From contig USAI01000002.1 in NCBI GenBank assembly GCA_900552675.1, positions 1 to 55,073 on the forward strand: 55,073 bases of DNA. Reading direction: 5' to 3'. This document shows positions 47,471-55,073 of this stretch, one piece after another. Each line of letters starts with the position of its first letter. The stretch's first letter is position 1. The position numbers and the translations under genes are program-made. Source of the stretch: an uncultured Prevotella sp. Lineage in GTDB: Bacteria > Bacteroidota > Bacteroidia > Bacteroidales > Bacteroidaceae. A model generated the notes under the pieces. That model was not told the DNA's origin. It saw nothing but the letters and a program-made list of their open reading frames with translations, and did not search any database.

Positions 47471-49210
47471 TTACTTAACCATAATTTTCTTCACGCTATC
47501 ACCGTTCTTCACGATGTAGGTGCCACGTGTGGCGGGCTTGTTGATGCGTACACCTGAGAGGGTGTAGTATTCAGTTTCGCCTACGATAGCGGGCTTCACG
47601 GTGTTGATGCCAGAGGCGTCGAGCTCGGTCATAGTGATGTTGTCGAGCAGAACGTTGGTGATGGGGCCATCGTGACGGATAGCATCTATCTTAATACGTA
47701 TGTTTCCGTTTGCCTTGGTGTTAACGATGGGCAGTGTTACCTCTGACCACTGGGGCTCAAACTCTTCTTTCAGTGTCGATGCCCACAGCAGTTCCCATGC
47801 GTTGTCGTCGCGGCTTACCCAAACCTTCATCTCGTTCTTGGTGGCGTCAGAAGCCATCTCCCAGTAGTTAAACTTCAACTCTACGTTGTCGGCTCCAGCG
47901 GGCTTCACGTGCGGAGAGATAAGGCTCTCGGTCTGCCCGTCTTCGCTGTGTCCGTAGAACAAGCAGCAAGCCAGACCACCATCGTTATCTTGAGGCATTA
48001 CGGCCAGTGATTTGTCTTCGGGCAGATAGTAAACCGTGCTGTTTGCATACAGGTTCCAAGCTTTGTAGGTGAAGTAGGGGTCGTTTTGTGATGTAGCGGT
48101 AATCCAACCCTTGTGTGTAAACTTGCTACCAAAGAACGACTCTTCGAAGGGCAGCTCCAGTGCTTTACCAATGGCTACCTGTCCGCTCACTGCGGGTTTT
48201 GCCGACTCGCCTTCTGAGTTTACAGCCACCAGCTGGTAAGTAATGTTCTCTTCCTCGTCTGCCTCGGGGCTATCAGTATAGGTGTAGCCGCTGATGTTGG
48301 TGGCAGCAATCACCTCGCTCTTGTCGAGGTATACGCGTGTCAGTTTATAAGTAGTGTTTTCGGCGTCATAGTCGCCATTGTAGCGACCTGTAAGGGGCTT
48401 CTCCCATGTCAGCACTACGTTGTCGCCTTGGCGCACAGCCTTAAAGTTTTGAGGGGTTTCAGGAGCTACCAGTCCTACGTGTGTTTCGGCCGACTCTTTT
48501 ATTCCAATACCGTTCTTGCCACAACGAGCATAGGCCACATATTGTATTGTTTGGTCCATCTCGCTTACATTGTGCTTATAGGTGTAAGTTTGTCCAGCCT
48601 TTACGTTCTCAAAGGTGTGCACAACCTCATAGCCATCCCATATAGAACCTTTAGTAACATCAATGCATACGCCTTCAGTCAATGGGCTACCATCTTTCAT
48701 CTTGGTAGGAGCGGTAACGCTGATGTCAACGGTACCCACCTTATAGTTGGCTACTGAAGCAGTAAAGTTAGAAATATTGCCTGGCAGCGAACCTGTGTAA
48801 ACGTTGATAAAGCCGTTTGTACTGTTCAAACCGTCAACATATACGGTAAACAGATACTCGTAGTTGCTATCTGCCTCAACGGTCTTGTCGATATATTTTA
48901 TCTCACCGCCTACAGTTACGTCTTTAACGGTAGCAATCTGTTGGGTGTTATCAAACTTGCCTGAGGGGCGGCGACTAATGGTTACCGAGTCGATGTGTGT
49001 CAACTCCTCATACAGAAAGGTGTCCCAATCCATTATGGTGTACTTAGGCGCGGTGGCGGTCAATGTTACCGACTTATCGGCTGCGTTGTACACAGCGTTC
49101 TCGTTAGTGGTGCGGTCGGGGTCTAACGTGATTTTTTGAGCGGTGGCAGTGGCTGCCACACCCCACAGCGCAGTAAGCATTACTGCAAATAGGCGTAAAG
49201 TTTTCTTCAT
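47471..49210 (-). CDS. Secreted fibronectin-III-like protein with sorting-type C-terminus
   Basis: 579 residues. A signal peptide ends near TATAQ (residue 25). Beta-sandwich segments follow: a fibronectin type III-like stretch APETPQNFKAVRQGDNVVLT (about 248-267) with YQLVAVNSEGESAKP, then a choice-of-anchor/jelly-roll-like domain (about 350-535; PFEESFFGSKFTHKGWITAT and the typical LLDNITM end). The last 35 residues (YYTLSGVRINKPATRGTYIV then GDSVKKIMVK) resemble the other sorting tails in this window. No enzymatic motif seen. A probable surface protein, possibly carbohydrate-binding; the partner is unknown. Confidence 0.78.
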   Translation of the reverse strand: MKKTLRLFAVMLTALWGVAATATAQKITLDPDRTTNENAVYNAADKSVTLTATAPKYTIMDWDTFLYEELTHIDSVTISRRPSGKFDNTQQIATVKDVTVGGEIKYIDKTVEADSNYEYLFTVYVDGLNSTNGFINVYTGSLPGNISNFTASVANYKVGTVDISVTAPTKMKDGSPLTEGVCIDVTKGSIWDGYEVVHTFENVKAGQTYTYKHNVSEMDQTIQYVAYARCGKNGIGIKESAETHVGLVAPETPQNFKAVRQGDNVVLTWEKPLTGRYNGDYDAENTTYKLTRVYLDKSEVIAATNISGYTYTDSPEADEEENITYQLVAVNSEGESAKPAVSGQVAIGKALELPFEESFFGSKFTHKGWITATSQNDPYFTYKAWNLYANSTVYYLPEDKSLAVMPQDNDGGLACCLFYGHSEDGQTESLISPHVKPAGADNVELKFNYWEMASDATKNEMKVWVSRDDNAWELLWASTLKEEFEPQWSEVTLPIVNTKANGNIRIKIDAIRHDGPITNVLLDNITMTELDASGINTVKPAIVGETEYYTLSGVRINKPATRGTYIVKNGDSVKKIMVK

Positions 49211-49416
49211 CGTCGTTCTCTCTTTAAATTATTATTGTTTTATTAATTATTTCAGAAAGTTGTTTCACGTACGATATGTATAATAAATAGGTGTTATTAT
49301 ATATATCTATACCATATATAGGTATGCTCAAAAGCTTCTTGATATGCTATTATGGCTTTCTGGTGGCAAAATTAAAAAAAATATTTGAAACAATAAAGCA
49401 AAAATTTACAAAAACG

Positions 49417-49448
49417 CTTGCCACATTAAAAAATATATTGTACCTTTG
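49417..49448 (+). promoter_or_regulatory. Promoter of tRNA-Leu
   Basis: CTTG (49417-49420) and TACCTTTG (49441-49448) are 20 bp apart. The expected start falls just before the mature tRNA 5' end. Confidence 0.75.
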
Positions 49449-49458
49449 CACCCGCAAT

Positions 49459-49540
49459 GCCCAGATGGCGGAATCGGTAGACGCGCTGGTCTCAAACACC
49501 AGTGGAGCAATCCGTCCCGGTTCGACCCCGGGTCTGGGTA
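49459..49540 (+). tRNA. tRNA-Leu (anticodon CAA)
   Basis: 82 nt with acceptor GCCCAGA / TCTGGGT (terminal G-U), a D arm starting TGGCGGAATCGGTAGACGC, anticodon stem CTGGT / ACCAG around loop CTCAAAC (anticodon CAA, reading UUG), an extended variable arm as in leucine tRNAs, and T arm CCCGG-TTCGACC-CCGGG. The 3' end is A followed by CAT, so CCA is not encoded. A promoter precedes it and a terminator follows it. Confidence 0.95.
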
Positions 49541-49559
49541 CATCAATTAAAGTATTGTG

Positions 49560-49592
49560 CGCTTGTAAGTGAATAGCTTACAAGCGTTTTTT
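49560..49592 (+). terminator. Rho-independent terminator after tRNA-Leu
   Basis: A perfect 10-bp stem CGCTTGTAAG (49560-49569) / CTTACAAGCG (49577-49586) followed by TTTTTTGTTTTTTG. Confidence 0.9.
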
Positions 49593-49631
49593 GTTTTTTG
49601 GGGTGTACTAAAGGTGAGCCCTCTTACAGGT

Positions 49632-49790
49632 TCTGATAATATTGTTGTGTTTTTTACAATCTATTTCGCGCTACACACGTGTTTTACTTGAACACGATGT
49701 TCCATGAATTATCCAAGTAGGACGGTGGCCTCCGTGCCCCGTCCTCCCGACATTAGAAATGGACAATAAATATGTGAGGTTATCAACAGA
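49632..49790 (+). repeat. MITE-like repeat, copy 5 (left half)
   Basis: TCTGATAATATTGTTGTG, then CTTGAACACGA and the core AAGTAGGACGG...CCCCGTCCTCC (49715-49748), then ATTAGAAATGGACAATAAAT and ATGTGAGGTTATC, parallel to the first 130 bp of 47133-47382. The right half is missing; the sequence runs into the 3' end of the B3/B4-domain gene. Confidence 0.75.
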
Positions 49791-49795
49791 AATCA

Positions 49796-50461
49796 CTATC
49801 TATAAAGGAAGAAGTGGGCGTTACGGCCATTGCAGAAGCGGGTTACGAGGTCGATAATCAGTTGGGCAGTGGCCTGCACGTCGTGCTCGTTGCCATCATA
49901 TCCGTTTACCAAGGCCACGAGGCGGCGTGTGCCCAACGTCATCTTTGTGCGTTCGTTATCGCTGGTGGGCGTTCCTACCCCACCCGTAGCATCGCGATAA
50001 ACAGGCAGCCCCGCAATGTTTAACAGACCACGGCCTATGCCCTCGTAAGGCTCGCCTTCACGTCCTACGCCCAAGGTTAATGTGTCGCCATCAAACTTAT
50101 CGGCATCAAAGCCACCAATGCTGTAACCATAGGTAATGCTGGCCAGGTTGATAAGGTCGACCAGCGTGTCAATCTGATACAGCTGTTTGCCCTGCAACAT
50201 ACGACGTATCAGCGCCTCTGACGACGGGCGATAGCGCGACGGATCCTTACCGCACGCCTTATATACGCTGCGTGTGGCCGCAATGGCACTAATATCTTTT
50301 ACGGTTTGTGTGGTGAAGAGCTGCCTAAACTGTTCGCCCTGTCGGTCAATCACCTTCCACAGTTCTTCCGAGTAAGGCGAGTTCTCTACCTCGGCCTCTA
50401 CACAGGCGCCCACAAAGCGTGGGCACACATTTTCAATTTGCTGTTCTACTATTATTTTCAT
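49796..50461 (-). CDS. Free-standing B3/B4 tRNA-binding-domain protein
   Basis: 221 residues matching the B3/B4 domain found in the phenylalanyl-tRNA synthetase beta chain, where it edits misacylated tRNA. Signatures: AATRSVYKACGKDPSRYRPS (about 61-80), SEALIRRMLQGKQLYQIDTL and VDLINLASITYGYSIGGFD (about 100-118). Standalone copies are common in bacteria and may hydrolyse mischarged tRNA or act on related substrates, but function is not established. It has no signal peptide. It is followed by a MITE-like repeat and preceded by the gene ending at 50477, 15 bp away. Confidence 0.82.
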   Translation of the reverse strand: MKIIVEQQIENVCPRFVGACVEAEVENSPYSEELWKVIDRQGEQFRQLFTTQTVKDISAIAATRSVYKACGKDPSRYRPSSEALIRRMLQGKQLYQIDTLVDLINLASITYGYSIGGFDADKFDGDTLTLGVGREGEPYEGIGRGLLNIAGLPVYRDATGGVGTPTSDNERTKMTLGTRRLVALVNGYDGNEHDVQATAQLIIDLVTRFCNGRNAHFFLYR

Positions 50462-50476
50462 GTTTTCCTTTTTTTT

Positions 50477-51784
50477 CTATTTCAACAACATCTTTTTACC
50501 GTTCACTACCACAATGCCTTTTTGCTGTTTCGTGGAGAACAGACGTCGGCCCATCAAATCGTAAGCAATGTTTGAGCGAGCCCCTTGGCTCAACGATGTA
50601 GCGCCCAACGCATCAGGCGCATTAGGCGCTTCAATGCCCGATGTGGCTGGTAAGAAGACACACTGTGCCGACTCGATAGGCTGGCTAAAGACAAAGTAGG
50701 CACGTGTGGCATCAACCTTTCCCTCGCCATTAGGTACAGCAAAGCTGGCGCCATCAGAACGTAGGAAACGATAATCGGTGCCTTGTAAACGTGTGGGCGC
50801 ATAGATGCCTTGGAAGGTATATTCGCTACCATCGGCCGTTGTTAGCGTTACAGGCACAGGTTGTGCCGACGCTATCAGTTTATTTTCAAACACGCATTGC
50901 TCTACCTCGCGTGCCATGCGCACCAAATACGGATGCCCCGCCAACGTATGAGTAACGGGTCGGAAGCCCAAGGTCAGCGCACCATCAGCCTCCATTGTCA
51001 CGGCATAAAACTCGGCCACCTCGGCCCCTCTCATCACCTCTTCAATATCTTGAGCCGTAAGGTTGAAAGGCAAGCATAACGTATGCCAGCCGCCATCGGC
51101 CACAAAGTGGCGGTTCAGTGTAACACGTTGCACCGTTGCGCCCTTTGCTTTTGTGATAACAGGTGTAAGGTCGGCGCCATCATCAGTCAAGGTTAAGGAA
51201 GGGATGATGCGGGTGCGACGATAGATTTGAAGAGAGTCGACACTGGTGAGCGAGGTATAACAATTAAAGACCTTCGATGTGTGTGAGAAACGCATCACCA
51301 TATTTTTTGCATGAGGGCCTGTAAAGTCTATGCAAGCGTTACCTGAAGCCGCTTCTATTGAAATATTGGCTAAAGCATACTCATTCATCTTCGAGGTGGT
51401 TTTCAGTTGTGTCGAATTGGTTCCTGTAGCACACAACCATTGGTTATCACCCACGCCCAAAGCCCATGTATCGTCGTGCTTCTTCAGCGTTATCAGCTGC
51501 ACCTGCTCGTTAGGCGTTAATTGTTCATTAGCAATCTCTACCTTCACGCCTTGCCTATTATTTGTATTTTGTTGCTTACCCAGTGCATAGCCATAGCCCG
51601 CGTTAGCAATCACCACCACATCGCCATCTTCCAGCGTTGCAGCATCGTGCACACAGGTATAGGTTTCTTGGCTGTCGGCTTCGGTCAGCGGCGCTTTCGT
51701 CTGCCCCATGACGCTGCTGCCCCACAGCAGCGCCACGGCCAGCACCCAGCCTTTACGCATTGTTTTTATCATAAGTGTTATCAT
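50477..51784 (-). CDS. Secreted hypothetical protein with sorting-type C-terminus
   Basis: 435 residues. Signal peptide ending near SSVMGQ (about residue 28). No known enzymatic domain. A beta-rich N-terminal half (NAGYGYALGKQQNTNNRQGV) is followed by a region with GGWHTLCLPFNLTAQDIEEV (about 225-244), a segment I recognise only as recurrent in Bacteroidota secreted proteins. The C-terminus is IAYDLMGRRLFSTKQQKGIV then KKMLLK, like the other sorting tails here. The annotated ATG overlaps the ligA stop by 4 bp (ATGA); starts at residue 5 or 9 are equally possible. Probably co-transcribed with ligA. Confidence 0.72.
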   Translation of the reverse strand: MITLMIKTMRKGWVLAVALLWGSSVMGQTKAPLTEADSQETYTCVHDAATLEDGDVVVIANAGYGYALGKQQNTNNRQGVKVEIANEQLTPNEQVQLITLKKHDDTWALGVGDNQWLCATGTNSTQLKTTSKMNEYALANISIEAASGNACIDFTGPHAKNMVMRFSHTSKVFNCYTSLTSVDSLQIYRRTRIIPSLTLTDDGADLTPVITKAKGATVQRVTLNRHFVADGGWHTLCLPFNLTAQDIEEVMRGAEVAEFYAVTMEADGALTLGFRPVTHTLAGHPYLVRMAREVEQCVFENKLIASAQPVPVTLTTADGSEYTFQGIYAPTRLQGTDYRFLRSDGASFAVPNGEGKVDATRAYFVFSQPIESAQCVFLPATSGIEAPNAPDALGATSLSQGARSNIAYDLMGRRLFSTKQQKGIVVVNGKKMLLK

Positions 51785-53784
51785 TCTCCTTCAATCATCT
51801 TCAAGAATGTGTCTTCATCAACGATGGCTATGCCCAGCTTCTCAGCCTTTTCAAGCTTTGAAGGCCCCATGTTTTCGCCCGCCAATATAAACGACGTTTT
51901 ACCGCTGATGCTGCCCACATTCTTTCCGCCATGACGCTCTATCAGCGCCTTATACTCGTCGCGACTGTGGTGCTGGAACACGCCACTAATAACGATGCTC
52001 TTGCCCTCAAGCACATTTGATGCGGGTGCGGCCTCATCACTCACAATGCTCATCTGCAGGCCACAGGCGCGCAGACGTTCAACAATCTCGCGGTTGGTGG
52101 GGTTACGGAAGTAAGACAAGATACTATTTGCTATAACCTCGCCCACCCCATCAATCTGCATCAGGGTAGAAAGCGATGCGTTCATGAGCGCATCAATGTT
52201 GCCCAGGCGGCGAGCAATGAGGCGTGCCGACGTCTCGCCCACGAAGCGTATGCCCAAGGCAAACACCACGCGCTCGAAAGGCACCTGTTTTGATGCCTCA
52301 ATAGCCTTCACTATTTTCAGTGCCGAGCGCTGTTTGTTTCCGCCCGCACAAATGTCGGTCACCTTAATGTCATACAGGTCGGCAATGTTATGTATCAGTC
52401 CGCGACGGAAGTATTCGTCAACGGTTTCAGGGCCCAGCGAGTCGATATTCATGGCTCGGCGAGCAATAAAATGCTCAATGCGCCCCTTTATTTGTGGCGG
52501 ACAAGCAGCATCGTTCGGACAGTAGTGGGCAGCCTCGCCAGGATAGCGCACCAGCGGGGCACCACATTCAGGACAATGGGTAATGAAGGTTACGGGCTTT
52601 GCGTCGGCCGGACGCTTATCTACCTCTACGCCCACTATCTTAGGTATAATCTCGCCGCCCTTCTCAACATACACATAGTCGGCAATGTGTAGGTCAAGGC
52701 TGCGAATAAAGTCTTCGTTGTTCAGCGTGGCGCGACGCACGGTGGTGCCCGCCAACTGCACAGGCTGCATATTGGCCACTGGCGTGATGGCACCCGTTCG
52801 GCCCACCTGATAGGTCACCTCGTCGAGACGTGTGAGGGCGCGCTCGGCCTTAAACTTATAGGCGATAGCCCAGCGAGGGCTTTTGGCCGTGTAGCCCAGA
52901 CGCTGCTGTTGGCGCAGCGAGTTTACCTTCAGCACAATGCCGTCGGTAGCCACAGGCAGATTTTTGCGCTCGGTATCCCAATAGTCGATGTAGGCAAAGA
53001 TCTCTTCCAGCGTCTTCACCTTCTTCATACCTTGGCTAATTTTGAAGCCCCAGCGCGCCGCCTCTTGCAGGTTTTCATAGTGCCCATCAGTGGGCAGCGT
53101 GTCGCCCAGCAGATAATAGAGATAGCTGTCGAGTTGTCGGCTGGCCACCAGTCGCGAGTTTTGGCTCTTCAGCGTTCCGCTGGCAGCGTTGCGTGGATTG
53201 GCGAACAGAGGCTCTTCAGCAGCCTCGCGCTCGGCGTTCAAGCGTTCAAACACCTTCCAGGGCATCAGTATCTCGCCACGTATCTCAAACTCGTGCGGAT
53301 AGCCCGTTCCTGGCAGCACCAAGGGTATGCAGCGAATGGTTTTCACGTTGGCCGTTACATCATCGCCATGAATACCATCGCCACGTGTCACGCCACGCAC
53401 CAGTTGGCCATCCACATAAGTCAATGAAATGCTCAGTCCGTCATATTTCATCTCACAACACACCTCAAAAGGCTCGCCCTGCAGACCACGTTGCACGCTT
53501 TGGTACCAGTCGCGCACCTCTTCTTGGTTATAAGTATTGGCCAACGACAGCATGGGGTAACGGTGCGCCACCTGTTTAAACTCTTGGTTCAGGTCGCTGC
53601 CCACGCGCTGTGTGGGCGAGTTGGGGTCGGCCAGTTCGGGGTGCTGTGCCTCCAGCTGTTGCAGCTGTCGCATCAGGGCATCAAACTCAAAGTCGGTGAT
53701 GTCGGGCTCGTTCAGCACATAATATTTATAGTTATGTTCGTTTAGCTGCTTGCGCAGCGCCAATATGCGTTCTTTATCGTTCAT
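51781..53784 (-). CDS. ligA: NAD+-dependent DNA ligase
   Basis: 667 residues, the normal length of LigA, which seals nicks during replication and repair using NAD+. Domains in order: Ia (about 1-70, with YYVLNEPDITDFEFD), adenylation domain with catalytic lysine in KYDG (K113), OB fold (about 310-390, TGAITPVANMQPVQL), a four-cysteine zinc finger (CPECGAPLVRYPGEAAHYCP then C, about 400-425), HhH repeats, and a C-terminal BRCT domain (about 588-667, LEGKSIVISGVFQHHSRDEY). It is followed by the overlapping secreted-protein gene. Confidence 0.96.
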   Translation of the reverse strand: MNDKERILALRKQLNEHNYKYYVLNEPDITDFEFDALMRQLQQLEAQHPELADPNSPTQRVGSDLNQEFKQVAHRYPMLSLANTYNQEEVRDWYQSVQRGLQGEPFEVCCEMKYDGLSISLTYVDGQLVRGVTRGDGIHGDDVTANVKTIRCIPLVLPGTGYPHEFEIRGEILMPWKVFERLNAEREAAEEPLFANPRNAASGTLKSQNSRLVASRQLDSYLYYLLGDTLPTDGHYENLQEAARWGFKISQGMKKVKTLEEIFAYIDYWDTERKNLPVATDGIVLKVNSLRQQQRLGYTAKSPRWAIAYKFKAERALTRLDEVTYQVGRTGAITPVANMQPVQLAGTTVRRATLNNEDFIRSLDLHIADYVYVEKGGEIIPKIVGVEVDKRPADAKPVTFITHCPECGAPLVRYPGEAAHYCPNDAACPPQIKGRIEHFIARRAMNIDSLGPETVDEYFRRGLIHNIADLYDIKVTDICAGGNKQRSALKIVKAIEASKQVPFERVVFALGIRFVGETSARLIARRLGNIDALMNASLSTLMQIDGVGEVIANSILSYFRNPTNREIVERLRACGLQMSIVSDEAAPASNVLEGKSIVISGVFQHHSRDEYKALIERHGGKNVGSISGKTSFILAGENMGPSKLEKAEKLGIAIVDEDTFLKMIEGE

Positions 53785-53841
53785 GATAATATTGTGTTTA
53801 TAGCGTTTTTCTTTTTCAGTAATGGCGATATAAGAGCCAAC

Positions 53842-54861
53842 CTATGCCCTACGTTCGGCATGCAGGATGACATATAGCACCACTGGGGCACCCACCAAGG
53901 GGGTGACAGCATTTACGGGTAGCACCCCTCCACCGCCAGGCACCGAGCACCCTATCTGGCACAACACTGCCACCAAGGCGCCCATGAGCAACGAGGCAGG
54001 CATGAGGCAGAGATGACTGTCGGTGCGCACGGCCAAACGTGCAAGGTGTGGAACGGCCAAGCCTATGAAGGCGATGGGACCACAAAAGGCGGTGGTAACG
54101 GCTGTGAGGAAGCCTGTGAGCAGCAATACCATGCGGCGCACACGAGGCACGCTTACGCCTAACGACAGGGCATAAGCATCGCCCAGCAACATGATGTCGA
54201 GGCGTTTTACCAGCGTAAGGGCCAGCAGCAAGGGCACCAGCACGGCCACGGCCAGCCACGGCAGTTGTGTGGGCGACACGCTAACAAAGCTACCCATGCC
54301 CCACACAAGGAACGACTTTACGCCGTCTTCAGTAGCAAAATAGTTGAGCAAGGTGATGGCCGACGAGGCTAAATAGCCTATCATAAGACCGATGATGAGC
54401 AGGGCCACACGGCTGCGCACCACCAGGGCACAGCCAAACACCACCAGCGTTACGGCCATAGCGCCCACAAAAGCGCCTGCCACCACGGCCCCCATGCCCG
54501 CCAAGCCCGCCACAGCGCTACTGCCCCCCATTAGCAACATGACCACGGCCACACCTAAGGCGGCGCCACTGCTGATGCCGAAGACTGAGGGGTCGGCCAA
54601 CGGATTGCGAAAAATGTTTTGTAACAAAAGGCCACATACCGACAGGGCGGCACCACACAGCACGGCCGTAAGGGTTTGTGGCAGACGGGTTTGCAGCACA
54701 ATGAAGCGCCACGCCTCGCTACTTTGGCTGGCTTCGCGCCCTAACAATATGTCTACAATGCTGTGCGCTGGTATGTGTACGGGCCCCACAAAAAGGCTCG
54801 ACACCATGGCCACAGCAAGTGCCACAGACAATATAAGTAGGTTTTTTGTTGCTCGCGTCAT
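53842..54861 (-). CDS. FecCD-family ABC transporter permease
   Basis: 339 residues, about nine to ten membrane helices of the iron-siderophore/cobalamin permease family (BtuC/FhuB/FecCD). Signatures: LQTRLPQTLTAVLCGAALSV then GLLLQNIFRNPLADPSVFGI (about 52-96) and GPIAFIGLAVPHLARL (about 265-280). It would form a channel for an iron chelate or cobalamin with an ATPase and a binding protein, neither of which lies between it and ligA. On the other side is a tRNA gene, so it is a lone permease in this window; partners may lie elsewhere. Substrate unknown. Confidence 0.9.
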   Translation of the reverse strand: MTRATKNLLILSVALAVAMVSSLFVGPVHIPAHSIVDILLGREASQSSEAWRFIVLQTRLPQTLTAVLCGAALSVCGLLLQNIFRNPLADPSVFGISSGAALGVAVVMLLMGGSSAVAGLAGMGAVVAGAFVGAMAVTLVVFGCALVVRSRVALLIIGLMIGYLASSAITLLNYFATEDGVKSFLVWGMGSFVSVSPTQLPWLAVAVLVPLLLALTLVKRLDIMLLGDAYALSLGVSVPRVRRMVLLLTGFLTAVTTAFCGPIAFIGLAVPHLARLAVRTDSHLCLMPASLLMGALVAVLCQIGCSVPGGGGVLPVNAVTPLVGAPVVLYVILHAERRA

Positions 54862-54968
54862 GATGTAGGGTTACGTGGTAATATGTTTTAATGTGTATGC
54901 AAAAATAAGCATTTTATTGCATACAGGCGGCAATAAAACAAGAAAAATAGAAAAAAGTTTGCAAAATA

Positions 54969-55000
54969 TTTGGCAGAACAAAAAGAAATGCATACCTTTG
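54969..55000 (+). promoter_or_regulatory. Promoter of tRNA-Arg
   Basis: TTTG (54969-54972) and TACCTTTG (54993-55000) are 20 bp apart, an exact consensus match 20 bp before the tRNA. Confidence 0.8.
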
Positions 55001-55020
55001 CACTCGCTTTTAAGAAGTAT

Positions 55021-55073
55021 GGCTCCGTAGCTCAACTGAATAGAGCATCTGACTACGGATCAGAAGGTTGCAG
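55021..55073 (+). tRNA. tRNA-Arg (anticodon ACG), truncated by the window end
   Basis: 53 nt visible: acceptor 5' strand GGCTCCG, D arm GCTC-AACTGAATA-GAGC, anticodon stem TCTGA / TCAGA with loop CTACGGA (anticodon ACG, which after deamination of A34 reads CGU/CGC/CGA), and the variable loop AGGTT. The T arm and 3' acceptor strand are beyond the window. Confidence 0.9.

Overview
The window looks like chromosomal DNA of a Bacteroidota (Bacteroidetes) bacterium, most likely Prevotella or a close relative. The evidence is promoters of the TTTG / about 20 bp / TAnnTTTG type, two BspA-like leucine-rich-repeat surface proteins, C-terminal sorting-type tails on secreted proteins, a long MraY, and Bacteroidota-type gene neighbourhoods (dut–TPR–DUF4292–EnvC; the glycine-lipid pair). 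The genus is inferred from style, not from a marker gene.

Layout. (1) 1-337: right end of an IS66-family element cut by the window edge. (2) 514-10154, minus strand: the dcw cell-wall/division cluster rsmH-ftsL-ftsI-murE-mraY-murD-ftsW, with palindromic or tandem repeats in two of its spacers. mraZ is missing upstream and the IS66 element lies where murG would be expected. (3) 10355-10735: a promoter-to-terminator unit with almost no coding potential but extensive helices, the best candidate here for an undescribed structured RNA. It is followed by a small hypothetical gene and a 916-aa LRR/Ig-like surface protein. (4) 13837-15229: 1.4 kb without genes, packed with hairpin repeats. (5) 15230-20756: parC, a probable outer-membrane protein, a secreted DnaJ-type cysteine-repeat protein and an S41 peptidase. 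(6) 20916-22787: probable glycine-lipid acyltransferases glsA and glsB. (7) 23066-25450: a CaCA exchanger and a dGTPase, then a 52-bp-period hairpin array shared with the divergent dut. (8) 26003-30895: dut, TPR lipid/envelope-type protein, DUF4292 lipoprotein, degenerate-LytM EnvC protein. (9) 31353-37930: LRR surface protein, M20 deacylase, MFS exporter, acyl-CoA ligase. (10) 38027-45590: prfB, a 46-aa membrane peptide, CYTH protein, VanZ-like protein, two tandem NSS transporters, a helix-hairpin-helix protein, greA, a HIT protein. (11) 45871-55073: manC, two secreted sorting-tail proteins, tRNA-Leu(CAA), a B3/B4-domain protein, ligA, a FecCD permease and a truncated tRNA-Arg(ACG).

The most distinctive features are non-coding. 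Two apparently identical 181-bp elements in opposite orientation lie 22.8 kb apart, each between convergent genes. A second MITE-like family has ends TCAGATAATATT and a G/C-rich hairpin core present in nine copies, all intergenic. There is also the 52-bp hairpin array between the two nucleotide-pool genes, and the candidate structured RNA at 10393-10735. No CRISPR array, prophage or defence system was seen.
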